A stretch of DNA of 64,000 nucleotides, from the NCBI GenBank assembly GCA_043228905.1, contig JBHGNT010000018.1, positions 6,510,001 through 6,574,000 of the forward strand. Reading direction: 5' to 3'. The stretch comes from Azolla caroliniana (Eukaryota > Polypodiophyta). The position numbers and the translations under genes are program-made. Below, piece after piece: positions 35,301-45,300 of the stretch. The notes beneath the pieces were generated by a model. The model was not told where the DNA came from. It searched no databases and saw nothing but the letters and a program-made list of their open reading frames with translations. Numbering within the stretch: position 1 is the stretch's first letter; the number at the start of each line of letters is the position of its first letter.

Positions 35301-36378
35301 CGACTCTTTCATGACCGACGAAGGCTACCACAAAACGCAGTCCGATCACTGCGTGTTTGTGAAGAAGTTTGAAGGAGGAGACTTTCTAATACTCCTCCTG
35401 TACGTGGACGACATGTTGATCGTCGGACGGGACCAGGCCAAGATACGGATGCTGAAGAAAGCGCTACACCGAACTTTCTCAATAAAGGACCTGGGTCCGG
35501 CGAGGCAAATACTAGGGATGCACATCATCCGGAACCGGAAGAAGAAGCAGTTGTGGCTGTCACAGGAGAAGTACGTGACAAAGGTGCTTCACCGGTTCAA
35601 CATGTCGGAAGCAAGACCGGTCGGGTCAACCCTCCCGGCAAACTGCAAGTTGTCCAGCAAGCAAAGCCCCAAGACAAAGGCTGAGAAGGAGGACATGATG
35701 AAAGTACCATATGCCTCTGCCGTCGGAAGCTTGATGTACGCAATGGTGTGTACAAGACCGGACATAGGATACGCAGTCGGAGTGGTGAGCCGGTACATGA
35801 GCAATCCCGGCAAAGACCACTGGAACGCGGTCAAGTGGATACTCCGATACCTGAAGGGCACGGCAAACGTGTGCCTCCGATTCGGCTCCGGTAAGCCTGA
35901 ACTCGACGGCTTTACCGATTCGGATATGTCGGCTGATGCAGATACCAGCCGGTCCACTTCAGGGTATGTGATGACGTATGCAGGGGGAGCTGTTTCGTGG
36001 CAGTCGAGGCTGCAGAAGACGGTTGCGTTGTCAACCACGGAGGCGGAGTACATGGCGGCTGTTGAAGCCGGCAAGGAAATAATATGGATGAAGGACTTCA
36101 TTAGAGAGCTCGGTATCCGACAGGAGGAGTACCGACTCTACTGCGACAGTCAGAGTGCCATCCACCTTGCGAAGAATGCGTCCTATCACTCCCGGACGAA
36201 GCACATCCAGCGTAGATACCACTGGATCCGGGAAAGGATAGAAGACAAGGAGTTCATGCTGACGAAGATCCACACGGACGAGAACGGGTCGGATATGCTG
36301 ACTAAGGTACTCACACCCGACAAGCTGGAAGCATGCCGGAAAAGGATCGGATTGGAGAGACATCCCATGCCGAAGTGA
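32305..36378 (+). CDS. Copia K Gag-Pol polyprotein, intact
   Basis: 1357 residues without a stop. Gag about 1-230, opening with the SQNYADWKIKMEDLL pattern of Tork/Tnt1 Gags; zinc knuckle CFHCGKPGHFRKNC near 233; protease VDSGASFHL near 320; GAG-pre-integrase LWHKRLCHMS near 447; integrase HTDVC, RADNGGEY and LNGLAERMNR near 507, 570 and 606; an acidic linker about 755-830; RT about 860-1105 with YVDDM near 1033; RNase H from TDSDMSADADTSRS near 1205 to the end. All catalytic residues expected for protease, integrase, RT and RNase H are present. The Met at 32305 is the first after the primer site. Function: assembly of virus-like particles, reverse transcription and integration of the element. 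Confidence 0.96.
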   Translation: MEGGGSGPPGMMVLNSQNYADWKIKMEDLLIVRDLYEPIDNAEIPKGVIESEWKLLNRKAVATIRQYVDVSVLQHVANDTNAYEMWKKLSGLYERKNALNRTSLMRKIVNLKYRDGENMVEHVSTFMGFVNQLAAIKFPLEDAMQAIILMCTLPESWENLVVTLSTSCTEDNLSLQTVKTSILNEEARRRDKEPVSDPKMLLTESDRGRQWNRSPQRREKSGTRSQSRGRPTCFHCGKPGHFRKNCRHYRKDNGADDTDSKKSPERNGAYRGATDRRGPDRRGQDRKGTTALAASEEEIMLITEERELNLAGVEMTWVVDSGASFHLTPEKKYFSSYTAGEHGCVRMGNEGTCRIAGIGDVWLMTSTGCKMLLKDVRHVPEVRLNLISAGRLDDEGYMSSIRNGVMKFSKGSLIVARARKVNTLYLMNCRLCPEELNVAADTAGELWHKRLCHMSEKGMKRLADDNLIPVKHVHLGKCTDCLAGKQNRTSFHSRPPTRRSAPLELVHTDVCQVEAKSHGGAQYFVTFIDDHSRKLWTAPLKTKDQVLSVFKELHARVERESGKKLKAIRADNGGEYRGQFAEYCRSKGIRLEFTVPKTPELNGLAERMNRTIMERVRSMLAHAKLPKGFWAEAMSTATYVINRSPSVPLDGDTPQKVWTGKEVSYRHLKVFGCLAYVHVAKDRRGKLDPKTRPCIFLGYGDDEFGYRVWDPVDKKIFRSRDIIFMEDKTLADWESEKNMKSSKLTGEDQLYEEQSRPARDRLALEDPAEDGEETEPAEEDETDTGTGPDPEMDSDEEETEEPVTEAPERRYPLRERRAPRRFPEPEHVLLTDEGEPESFEEAKLDTHSRRWLSAMQEEMDSLHENHTYELVELPKGKRALRNKWVFKLKPGDVGNPPRYKARIVVKGFQQKKGVDFDEIFAPVVKMTSIRTVLSIAASVDLEVEQMDVKTAFLHGDLEEEIYMQQPEGFEKKGKEHLVCRLKKSLYGLKQAPRQWYRKFDSFMTDEGYHKTQSDHCVFVKKFEGGDFLILLLYVDDMLIVGRDQAKIRMLKKALHRTFSIKDLGPARQILGMHIIRNRKKKQLWLSQEKYVTKVLHRFNMSEARPVGSTLPANCKLSSKQSPKTKAEKEDMMKVPYASAVGSLMYAMVCTRPDIGYAVGVVSRYMSNPGKDHWNAVKWILRYLKGTANVCLRFGSGKPELDGFTDSDMSADADTSRSTSGYVMTYAGGAVSWQSRLQKTVALSTTEAEYMAAVEAGKEIIWMKDFIRELGIRQEEYRLYCDSQSAIHLAKNASYHSRTKHIQRRYHWIRERIEDKEFMLTKIHTDENGSDMLTKVLTPDKLEACRKRIGLERHPMPK

Positions 36379-37057
36379 AGGGGGAGTTTGTTGGGATTAC
36401 GGTCCCTCCGGATGGGATGGTCGGATGTCCGGGAATCGGATGATGAATACCCCGGTTACGGAGCCGGATGCTGAAGACCCCGACTACAGAGCCGGATGCT
36501 GAAGACTCCGGCTACGGAGCCGGATGATGAAGACCCCGGCTACGGAGCCGGATGCTGAAGACCCCGGTTACGGAGCCGGATGACGAATGTACCCGGAGAG
36601 AGATCAGGATGCAGGGACATATTTGTGAATATGTTTTGCCAAGAGCCCTTGAGGCTATATTTGTAAATAGCCCGAAAGTCATATGTGTATAAATATGACT
36701 TAGGGCAAACAGTTTAAATTGTTGTTGCTCATTTTTATGTTTTAGTTGAGAGAGCAAAGTGAGAGTAGCCGAGAGAGACGGAGAGAAACGAAGAGGTCGA
36801 CATCTCTGTGTATCACCGCCGCCTGTGGCGAAGACAGTGAGCTCAAGGTCGTTGCCTTGTAGCTTCACCATTGTACACCTCTGTTTATAGTGATAGTTGG
36901 AGTTTGAGGACTCCCGTGGTTTTTTTTCCCATTTAGGGTTTTCCACGTAAAACATCCTGTGTACTCCTCTCTCTATTGTCCTCGTGCACTTTGTATTTCC
37001 CGTTTTCTGTGAGTTGATCCTATTCCTCGGTTTGTGACCGAGCGCTGTTTAGCAACA
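36374..37057 (+). repeat. Polypurine tract and 3' LTR of copia K
   Basis: Polypurine tract gtgaagggggagttt at 36374-36388, overlapping the stop codon; LTR 36389-37057 (669 bp), repeats at 36433-36600. Confidence 0.96.
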
Positions 37058-37062
37058 ACCAT

Positions 37063-37285
37063 CACAATCCAAGATCTTGTAACATTAGAGGATTTTTCTT
37101 ACAAACCTCCTGTTCCTGAACGAATTCTTGATTCTCGTACTAAACATTTACGTTCTAAAGAGATTCGGCTATTCAAGATCAAATGGATGGATAAACCTAT
37201 TGATGATGCCACATGGGAACGCGAGCATTCGCTTAAGGCACAATTTCCTCACTTTATATTGCAAGAGTGCAATCTTTTGAAGTAG
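37063..37285 (+). CDS. Chromovirus J Pol C-terminus: chromodomain
   Basis: The frame resumes exactly after K's second accat: ITIQDLV, then PPVPERILDSRTKHL, FKIKWMD and ATWEREHSLKAQFP. The aromatic and W-E residues of a chromodomain are visible (ERILDSR, IKWMDKPIDDATWE). In chromoviruses this module binds chromatin and directs where integrase inserts. Separated from the rest of Pol by K, so not translated as part of it now. Confidence 0.85.
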
Positions 37286-37292
37286 GGGAGTA

Positions 37293-37766
37293 TGTTATGT
37301 ACACATAACGTTGGTGAGGGTAGGTCACTAATATTTACATTAGTGAAGGGTATGTTCACTATTATTAAAAAGGGGACTAATGATTGGATAGAATGAATGA
37401 TATGTGCATGCACTATCATGATTTAGACAACCAATGAATAGAGAGCCTTTTAGAAAGGCACATCTATTCAAGGGGCCTAGGAAAAGGTATAAATATGAGG
37501 CTTAGCTACCCTCATAGGGATCATCACGTCGGAAGGCTGCTGTCGTAGACACCGGTGGTGTGGGCTAGGCTTTCGTCTCGACGATCGTGTTTATCTCTTC
37601 CAAGGTATTAGTCATCCTAATATCCGGCGGTATGGGACGTCGGTGGTAGGTTGGCTATGTCTAGATCATAGCTCGGGGGTGGTCGGGTGGAACGGGTTCT
37701 TCTATCCAATCTATTTTCTTCCTTTTTACTTGATTTGGTCTATTGATTAGTAATAGACTCTTAACA
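37293..37766 (+). repeat. 3' LTR of chromovirus J
   Basis: 474 bp, preceded by the polypurine tract at 37282-37292; differs from the 5' LTR at three sites. Followed by the gttgg duplication. Confidence 0.95.
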
Positions 37767-37771
37767 GTTGG

Positions 37772-38980
37772 GTGCCGGGAGGTTCAAGGAGGGGGTCGAT
37801 GACGAGGTGGTGCCACCCTCGAGTGGGGGTGGGGTTTGCGGCTGCCCAAGTAGACGTCTTATCGCGGTAAACATGGGGGTAAAGGAAGACGTCGACTTGG
37901 GGTTCGGAGGCGACTTCGGGGTAATAGTTGTAGAGGCGGGTGAGAAGTAGGGGGGTCTCGCAGAAGTCGAACTCCCATGGAATGGGGGCGGTAGACTAAT
38001 TGTCAAGACGAGTGTCCCAACTGGTACCACTTTCGATGCAATCAAGGGCGGTTTGGAGGCCGTGGGTGAGTTGGTAGCGGTCGACCAAATCAGCGTAGCG
38101 TTGAAGCGGGCGCTCAGGGTGTGGAGTAAGGGAGGTGTAGTGAAGATGGGGAGGGGTAGTTCTTGGTGGAGCATGAGGTGGGCGAGGGGATGGTTGAAGG
38201 GGAGAGATTTGTGGAGGATGGCCTCCAAGAATGTCCGACCAGGGTGGGTGACGACCCGTGTGTGGAGGGGGAAAGGGGGTGAGCCGAGGAGGGTGTGCGA
38301 AAGGGGTTGTTACCGAACATGGGATGTGTGTGGTCGGGGATGTGGTGTTCGAGGTATAGGGCTAATTCCGGTATGTCGTCAACCTCGAGGTCGGTGGGCC
38401 AGTTGAACGTGGCATATTCGATGCTGAATATGTGAGTACGAACCCCGATGTCCTAGGCGGTTTGCCAAGCGCGTAGTAGCCAGAGGAAACCGAAAAGGGG
38501 TATAAAGGTCGTGTTTTCCAACAGGGTGCGGGTGAGGATGTCCGCAATGTGGTGTAAGCGCACCAGTGTTGTGAAGAGGTGGGCCAGCTGGACATCAGAA
38601 GGGCCATACCTTCGAGGAACAAAATGGGGAGGTGTTGGTGGAAGAGGTCGCCGGTTGGGGGAGCAGGGTCTTCGGTGGCTTCCTGGTACAACATGAAGAG
38701 GGCAAGGGCGCAATTGTCTTCAGGGAGTACTCGGATGAAGGTCTGCCGGTCTGGGGGTGTGGTGTCGTCAAAGAATACGCGACGCGTGGCGGCTAACGAC
38801 CGAAGGACGCACGTTGCTTGGATGAGGAGGGTCCGTGGTGTGCGTTGTGTAGTGAAAAGTTCGGAGAGCAGGGAGGTTGAGGTCACGTACACCGAGAGTG
38901 CCCGGATCATATTCAGAGAGCCAGTTGGGGGAAGTAGAGGGGTCTGAACGGTGGAGGGGCCCATCACGCCGGGGGTGAGG
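37772..38980 (-). pseudogene. Gypsy H region X: decayed globular ORF after the coiled coil
   Basis: Minus-strand coding-like sequence with frameshifts. Readable segments include SLNMIRALSVYVTSTSLLS (near 38910), LPEDNCALALFMLYQEATED (near 38725), LAHLFTTLVRLHHIADILT (near 38555) and, in another frame, YADLVDRYQLTHGLQ and PWEFDFCETPLLLTRLYNYY (near 38080-37950). Composition is that of a folded protein, unlike the Pro-rich frames overlapping it. I do not recognise a domain. Continuous with 24187-24958 once J is removed. Confidence 0.4.
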
Positions 38981-39042
38981 GTGTGTTCAAGGGCGGCTTT
39001 CGACGTGCGGAGTTGAAGGATGTCCTTTTCGAGGTCAGCGCA

Positions 39043-39764
39043 TTAGTGGCGGTGTTTGATGAGGAGACATCGATTGTGTTCATTGGCGACTTCGACTTGG
39101 TGGACCATGGCGTCTCGTTCAGCCTTGAGGATCATGATCTCGCTCGTGAGTTCGTGAGTGGTGGCCAGGGCCTCGGACCGTTCGGAGAGATCAGCCGTCA
39201 CGGCTGCGAGGTGGGCCTCGATCAGTTGGTGTTGGGTGGTGAGGCAGACGTACTCGGCCGAAAGTTCGGCATGTGTTTGCGCTGCGCGTTCCTGGTCGTG
39301 GTGCCAGGTTGTCCGAGCTTGTTGGAATTCGTCAGCGAGTTGTTGGTGTCGGGTTTGCGTTGTCAGGAGTTCTTGCTTGAGGAGGTCGTGGGTGGCCGCT
39401 TGGCATGCGTTGGTATGGAGGGCGCTCCGTACCTCGGTGACCAAGATCTCGTTCCGTGTAGAGGTCTCATGTTGGTCGGTGGCGGTCTGTTGGGCCTGTG
39501 CCGGAACTTGAAGTAGGTGACGGTTCACGATGGCAGTCATCTTGAGGAGGTCGGCCACCATGTCGGTTAAGGGTTTGGGTGGAACGACGAGGGAGGGGGT
39601 AGGGTGAGTAGTAACTCCAGTGAGGGAGGTCGAGTAGGGCACGAAGGTCGAGAGTGGGGGTGGCGGTAGCGGGGTTGCCATTTGGGCGGGAGCGAGGGTG
39701 GGTTGGAGGGGAACTGCCGGGGTTGCAGTCGAGGGCAGGTCGGGGGCGGCGTGGCAGTCGAGTT
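39043..39764 (-). CDS. Gypsy H coiled-coil protein segment
   Basis: Minus-strand frame of about 230 codons: a Pro/Thr-rich stretch, then a long coiled coil (LLKQELLTTQTRHQQLADEF, later LSAEYVCLTTQHQLIEAHLA) ending at 39043. The open frame extends upstream to 40770, but there it overlaps the better-looking frame of the next entry and is Pro/Ser-rich shadow. A frame switch near 39764 probably joined the two originally. Coiled coils suggest oligomerisation; no catalytic motif. Confidence 0.5.
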
Positions 39765-40990
39765 TATGGGGTCCGGGTAGCGGGGTGTCGGTGGTGGTGG
39801 TGGATGGGAAAGGTGGGGTAGTTGTGGCCGGAGGGGGGGGAGAGGATTCGTGGGATGGAGGGGTTGGCGAGGTGGGTGGAGGCGGGGCAGGCGGGTTCCG
39901 TTGGTCGCGCAAGATTGACTTCGTGGTGCAGCTGCGGGAACGCGGAGTCGTGGTTGTGTTCTGACAAATAGTGGAAAGTGGTGGACAAGGCTTGGATTTC
40001 GGTGGGGGTGAACTCGTGTGTCTAGAATTCCTTGACACGATTCGTGATATCCTCAGGGGTGTCGAGGTTAGCTTCGGCTGACACGTGGGTGATCGGGGGT
40101 TATTTGTGCGCCGGTGGCCGTGCCTGTTCACCTTGGTGTACCTGTCGTAAAAAGTCGCGTTCGCGGAGGCGAAGGCGTTCGAGTTGGCCTGGGATAGTGA
40201 TCTTGTGGAAGTGTTCTTGGCAGCGTACGAAGGGAGGGGCAGGGGGTCCGATGCTAAACTTTGCGCACAAGTAGCGGGTGAGGAACCACGCGAAATTGAC
40301 AGTCGATTTGGGCCGTGTGTGCCATTCTCGGACCCGGCGGACAAGCTCATGAGCCCACTGGACCGGTTGCGGATTATGCGCCCACTTGAGGTACTCACCG
40401 GTGATACGAGCGGTGGCATCGGTAGATGTGGTGTCGCCGATTTGGGCATTTGCGCTACAACGGTCGTGGAGATGGAGAGGGATTTCGGTGTAACGCCACC
40501 CTTCACGTCCAGAATATTCGGCGTAGGCGACAGGAATGATGTTGGGGACAACCCCAGGGGTCCTCGTGGTGCGGAAGGGGGTGCCCTCGAGGGGTAAATG
40601 CAGTGTAGCACAAACGTCGGTCGCGGTGAAGTGGAATGCGACGGGGGGGGAGTCTGCGAAAGGTTGCATATCGATGTGGCCTGTATCGGGGTTGTACTCG
40701 ATGAGGAAACGGTTGACCAGTTCGGGTAGGATGCCCCACGACCCAATCCCAAGGAAGAACTTGAGGCCAAGTCGTGAGAGAGTGGCGAACACGTCGGGTT
40801 CGAGGTACTTGAGCTGCGTGGCGGCCATGGGAACCCGGTAAGTACATCGGGTATTGTTGAACACTGCTGGAATGACTAAGGAACCGCACCCTGTGTCGGG
40901 GTAGTATGCGTGGAGGAGTTTGATGAATTGGGGAGGCGTCATCATTTGCAACCTGTGAGGAAAAATATTAGTATAGTTAAATGTGGTCAC
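39764..40990 (-). pseudogene. Gypsy H plant-transposon-protein-like ORF
   Basis: Minus strand, 296 codons open from 40990 to 40100, then the same frame continues to 39764 across TAA (40100) and a TAG near 40025. Visible: PPQFIKLLHAYYPDTG, FLGIGSWGILPELVNRFLI, then VAFHFTATDVCATLHLPLEG, and FAWFLTRYLCAKFSIGPPAP. The pattern of a helical core with LV-x2-F, a V-F-x-A turn and L-x-LP resembles the putative plant transposon protein domain found in Athila-type ORFs; this is from memory and needs a profile search. It lies downstream of pol on the sense strand, where Athila elements carry their extra ORF. Confidence 0.5.
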
Positions 40991-41027
40991 GAATCAGCAA
41001 GTACGAGTAGTTTCAATAGATTCCCCC

Positions 41028-41475
41028 GCTTTTTTTTTTTTTTACAGAGAGCGGGATGTGTGGTCCTAACTACGTAGTAACGTAACAACTAAGGGTTAGG
41101 TGGTCTAGGAGTTGCAGAGCGTGTAGTGAGAAGGAAGGCGACAAGCAGAAAGAGGAGAGCTAAAAAAGGAGGGAGGGGAGGTAGAGCAAAGAAGAAGGAG
41201 AAAAAGAAGAAGACGAAGGAAAACGAAAAAAAAAGTAAAAAGGAAAAAGGAAAAAGAAAAAACAAAACAAAATAAATAAATAAATAGAAAATAAAATAAA
41301 ATAAATATAATAATAATTGGTATAGAAAAAATAATAAAAAGCATAAAAATAAAAAAGAAAGAAAAGAAAATACATAAATAAATACAAAGAAAACTGACAA
41401 TAATAGTCATTACAAATACATTAAATCAATAAAATAATGGTAAAGATCATAAAAAAATAAAAAAATAAAAAAAAT
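41028..41475. repeat. Homopurine and A-rich low-complexity tract
   Basis: Plus strand: a poly-T run at 41031-41043, then from about 41130 a GA-rich tract grading into (aaata)n and A-rich sequence up to 41472. On the minus (H sense) strand it is polypyrimidine. It gives long hydrophobic Phe/Leu frames that reflect composition rather than selection. Confidence 0.85.
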
Positions 41476-42350
41476 TCTCCACAACGTTGTCCGTCCGCTA
41501 AAACAGCGTGAACATTCACCCATTCTCGTGGTTTGGGTGTTTGTGTTCTGACGTTAACGTCGTTCTGGTTTTGGGTGGCCAGTGTGTGTTGGCGTTCGGT
41601 TTGGTTGAGCGACTCCGCGCCTTGGGGTTCATCGATGTCCCATGCAGGGGTGTTTCGATCGTGAGCGGGGAGTCGGTTTCGTTTCGGAACCCAGAAGCTA
41701 GTGGCGCCATTGTGCCAACCTTGTGCGGTTGTGAGTATTTTTCTAACTCGCCACACCGCACGTTCTCTGCAGTGTGGGCCTTCAGCGAAAACTGCGTGGA
41801 CATTCACCCATTCTCGTGGTTTGGGTGTCTGTGTTCTATTATTAGTGTCGCGTTGGCCATGGGCGACCTGTGGGTGTTGGTGTTTTGCTTGTTTGGGTAG
41901 CTCCACGCTTTGGGGATCAGCGAGGACAGCGAGATGTGATTCCAGTGTTGTTGCGATGAGGTCCTCAGACTTCAGTCCACCTCCTGTTTGAAAAGAGACG
42001 ATGTGTTTGTTGGGTGATAGGAGACATTCACTTATGCGACACCAATCTAAACCGAGGAGGCATTGTATGTGCATCACTCCGGGTGGGAGTACCCGAACTT
42101 GGATTAAGTGTGCGTTGTATTCTGTCTTGATGTTACACCCAAAAATTCCCAAGCAACATGACGTGGACCCATCGAAGCCACAGAAGTTGTCATTGCACAC
42201 TTCGAGGTCTGGGCAACCTAGACGTCTCCATGTTTCGAAGGAGAAAAGGGTTAGCGATGCTCCTGTGTCAATTACCGCCGTCAAAGGCATGTCGTCAACG
42301 CAACATCGTAGTTGCATTGTTCCATCATTAGAGTTGGCCACCCGAGCCAT
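41421..42350 (-). CDS. Gypsy H second retropepsin-like domain (PR2)
   Basis: 309 codons on the minus strand from MARVANSN. Residues 1-125 look like a complete retropepsin: LTAVIDTGASLTLFSFETW with DTGA encoded at 42258-42269, a flap-like middle and CLLGLDWC as the second conserved strand-turn. It is in the same frame as the integrase ORF upstream, separated by one TGA (42375-42377) and eight codons, so it was probably the C-terminal domain of Pol. The following part has two copies of TQTPKPREWVNVHAV about 290 bp apart. The last 18 residues are hydrophobic but come from the A-rich tract. Element H already has a normal protease upstream of RT. Confidence 0.75.
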   Translation of the reverse strand: MARVANSNDGTMQLRCCVDDMPLTAVIDTGASLTLFSFETWRRLGCPDLEVCNDNFCGFDGSTSCCLGIFGCNIKTEYNAHLIQVRVLPPGVMHIQCLLGLDWCRISECLLSPNKHIVSFQTGGGLKSEDLIATTLESHLAVLADPQSVELPKQAKHQHPQVAHGQRDTNNRTQTPKPREWVNVHAVFAEGPHCRERAVWRVRKILTTAQGWHNGATSFWVPKRNRLPAHDRNTPAWDIDEPQGAESLNQTERQHTLATQNQNDVNVRTQTPKPREWVNVHAVLADGQRCGEFFLFFYFFMIFTIILLI

Positions 42351-42374
42351 GGCTGTCGGATGGGCGTGTCCCTG

Positions 42375-45300
42375 TCACTTCAATTTCGCTTGCGTATTGC
42401 GCAAGTCAGTTTCGAGCCAGGCCATTCGGCCTTCGGAGGCTTTAAGTTTGGCCTCTACCTCTCGTTGCCGAGCCGTGAGTAGAGCCTCGAGTGTGAGGGT
42501 TCCATAGTAACGTTTGAGCTTGCTCCCATTAATGAGCCCGGGGATGTCAAAACCTTCGATCGTGCGTAGGCGACATGCTCCTGTCTTGGTAATCTTCGAA
42601 ACCACATACGGGCCTTCACCTCGTAACTTCAGCTTCTTCTTGTGTCGTTGAGAGGAGAATTTGAGGGCCATGTCGCCTTCCGCGAGGTCTTTGTTCTTGA
42701 CTTTATTGTCGTGCCACACGCTTTCTCTGCCAAGAGTGCCTAGAATGCGAGAAGGCGAGTTTCTGTCAGTCGTTCTAGGTTCTCTAGGCGTGATGGGAGG
42801 GGGTCCCCTTCCCATCGTTCTTGTACGGCGATCCTAAGGCTGGGGACAAGGAACTCGATGGGTAATACTTCTTCTTGCTCGTACACTAGTTTGAATGGTG
42901 TGTGGCGAGTTGCGACTTTGTAGGAAGTACGGAAAGCCCATAATGCTGCTTGGAGTTTGGTGCTTCAAATTAGATCGTGAGGAAGCGACTATCTTTATGA
43001 GTACTGCACATAGCACCTTATTCGTGCTTTCCGCTTGTCCGTTGCATCGAGGGTAATAAGGAGAACTTTTGCGGTGTGTCACCATAAACTCGCCTAATAA
43101 ATGTGCTATCAGCTCGTTCAGGAAATGTGAGCCTTGGTCACTAATGATTTCGAGCGGACATCCAAACCGTACAATGACATTTGCATATAGGAATTTGGCA
43201 GTACTATGCTCGTCGGCGTTAACGCAAGCTTTAGCTTCAACCCACTTGGTGGCGTAGTTGGTGACGGTTATTATGTATCGGTTGAGGTTGGAAGCTAGGC
43301 TGATTGGGCCGATAAAGTCGATACCCCATTTCTTGAATGGTTGCCATGCCACCACCGAGTTTAACGTATTAAAATCCGCTTTTAGCGGGTGTTTGAAATG
43401 TTGGCACTCGTCACAGCGACGTACGTACACGTATGCGTCTTTGAAGAGTGTTGGCCACCATAGGCCGGACTGGAGGATCTTGCGCGCAGTGGTCTCGTGA
43501 TTGAAATGAACACTTCCCCTCCCGCAATGAGCTTGTTCGAGGGTGGTGACGACATCATACTCTGTTATACACCTCCGAAGTAGATCGTCGTTACCCTGAC
43601 GGTACAGATTGCCTCGGAGAATCGTGAAGGGGCCACATTTCTTTAGCAAGGCACGCACATGTGTTCGTGGTAGTTGTTTTAGGAAGGACGCTCCTTCAGT
43701 TAAGACGCGAACTATGTATCGATATCGATCACGAATAATGCTGCATCTGATGTTTCATCATCGACCCCATGGCTTCTTATCCGTTGGGAATCCGGGAGAA
43801 ATGATCGGCGAGTACATGGTCTTTCCCTTTCCTCACTACTACCTTGAAGTCGAACTGGAGTAACGTTACGATCCATCGTGAGATGTGTCCAGTGGCGTGA
43901 GTTTTGTTTACTAAGTAGAGTACGGCCTGATGGTCTACAAAAAACGAGAACCGGGACACCAACAGGTAGTGGCAGAATTTCTTTACGCTGTAGACCATGG
44001 CCAAAGCCTCCCATTCCATCGTGGAGTAATTTCGTTCCGCAGCATTTAGCTGGCGACTAGCGAAGGTGACCGGTAGGTCGAGTGCCCCTTCACCGGGTTG
44101 GGCTAGCACTGCACCAATCGCGAAGGCGGAAGCGTCGGTGTGCATGCGGAATTCTTTGGTCCAATCGGGAGGCCAGAGGATGGGGGCCTTAGTTAGGCAC
44201 TCTTTCAAGAGCTTGAAGGAGTGTTTGCATTCTTCTATCCACACGAACTGCTTTAATAGGGAGTAGAGTGGTCTATCCTTGTCCGCGAACATCTTAATGA
44301 AGTGTCTATAGTAACCCGCGTATCCCATGAACCCTTGTAGTTGTTTCTCGTTCGTGGGGGGTGGCATGTCGGGGATGAGTTTTACTTTTGCCTCATCGGT
44401 CGAGATCCCGTGCCGGGACACGACATGTCCTAATATTATTTTGTGCTTGACCTAGAACTGACACTTGAGCAGGTTGAGAGAGAGTTGATAGGTTCTACAT
44501 TTTTCGAACGTCAAACGGAGCAGCCCCAAGTGGTCATGCCATTTCGAATTGCAACATAAGTTGTCAACGTAAGACTCCACCCCTTTTCGTAACCTTGCGG
44601 CAAAGATATGGTCCGCCGCTCTTTGGTAGGTGCTCAAGGCGCTCGTGAGTCCGAAAGGCATTTGTTTATAAGCGAACGTACCAAATTCCGTGGCGAAAGC
44701 TGTCTTGTGTTGATCCTCAGGGACCCCCGAGATTTGGTTGTACCCGGAGAACCCGTCGATGAAGCTATACGCTTCTACTCCCGCGGTTCTTTCAAGTAAA
44801 TGTTCGATGTAGGGTACCGGGTAATTGTCCTTGATAGTGGCTTCGTTGACTTGGCGGTAGTCTACACATATGCGGATCTGGCCATTTTTCTTTGGGACGA
44901 CCACAATTGGGGAGACCCAAGTAGTTCATTCGATTGGGTAGATAATGCCTGCAGCCAACATTTTGTTGATTTCGGCTTTCACTTGTTGGGTGTAGTTAGG
45001 GTTCAATGGACGTGGCCTTTGCCGGATTGGGCAGGCGTCGGCTCGCATGGGGATATTATGTGTGACGACCTCAGCTGGGACTCCCTTCATGTCGATGTAC
45101 GACCATGCAAACACGTCGCTAAATTCCGTGAGGAGGGTGATCAAGGACGCCTCCTTGTCGGGCTGGAGATCTGTAGCTATGAACACCGGTTTGGAGTTTG
45201 CCCCTTTCCCGAGGTTGATTTCTTTCACCCTTGTTGATCCATCATAGACTTCTCCTAGGCCTTGGGGGTTGCGTTGCAGTCTCTTACAAGCCACTGCCCT

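Larger units (their letters stand above)
31604..37057 (+). mobile_element. Copia K, intact Tork/Tnt1-like element
   Basis: Complete 5454-bp element: LTRs 31604-32273 and 36389-37057, target duplication accat (31599-31603 and 37058-37062), primer site, one uninterrupted Gag-Pol and polypurine tract. The LTRs differ by three substitutions and one T in a homopolymer, so it is the youngest insertion in the window. It sits in codon Thr-Ile of J Pol, between the integrase and the chromodomain. Confidence 0.97.
24959..37766 (+). mobile_element. Chromovirus J, near-intact Ty3/gypsy, hosting copia K
   Basis: Plus-strand gypsy with two 474-bp LTRs differing at three positions, perfect target duplication gttgg (24954-24958 and 37767-37771), tRNA-Met primer site and polypurine tract gtaggggagta at 37282-37292. 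It inserted into the 3' coding-like region of H. Copia K later entered the last part of its ORF. A C-terminal chromodomain makes it a chromovirus. Confidence 0.95.

Noticed and set aside
38983-39516. Plus-strand ORF of 177 codons and others (39158-39511, 39698-39964, 42001-42507) antisense to H
   Set aside because: They are complements of GC-rich Pro/Ser coding sequence on the minus strand and show no domain; shadow frames.
39764-40770. Upstream half of the 575-codon minus-strand frame 39043-40770
   Set aside because: It overlaps the plant-transposon-protein-like frame and is Ser/Pro/Thr-rich with no structure; only its C-terminal coiled-coil part was kept.
41089-41410. 100-residue highly hydrophobic minus-strand ORF, in the position of an env transmembrane protein of gypsy H
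   Set aside because: It is encoded by a homopurine/A-rich low-complexity tract, and all three minus-strand frames there give Phe/Leu/Tyr runs. Composition explains it without selection.
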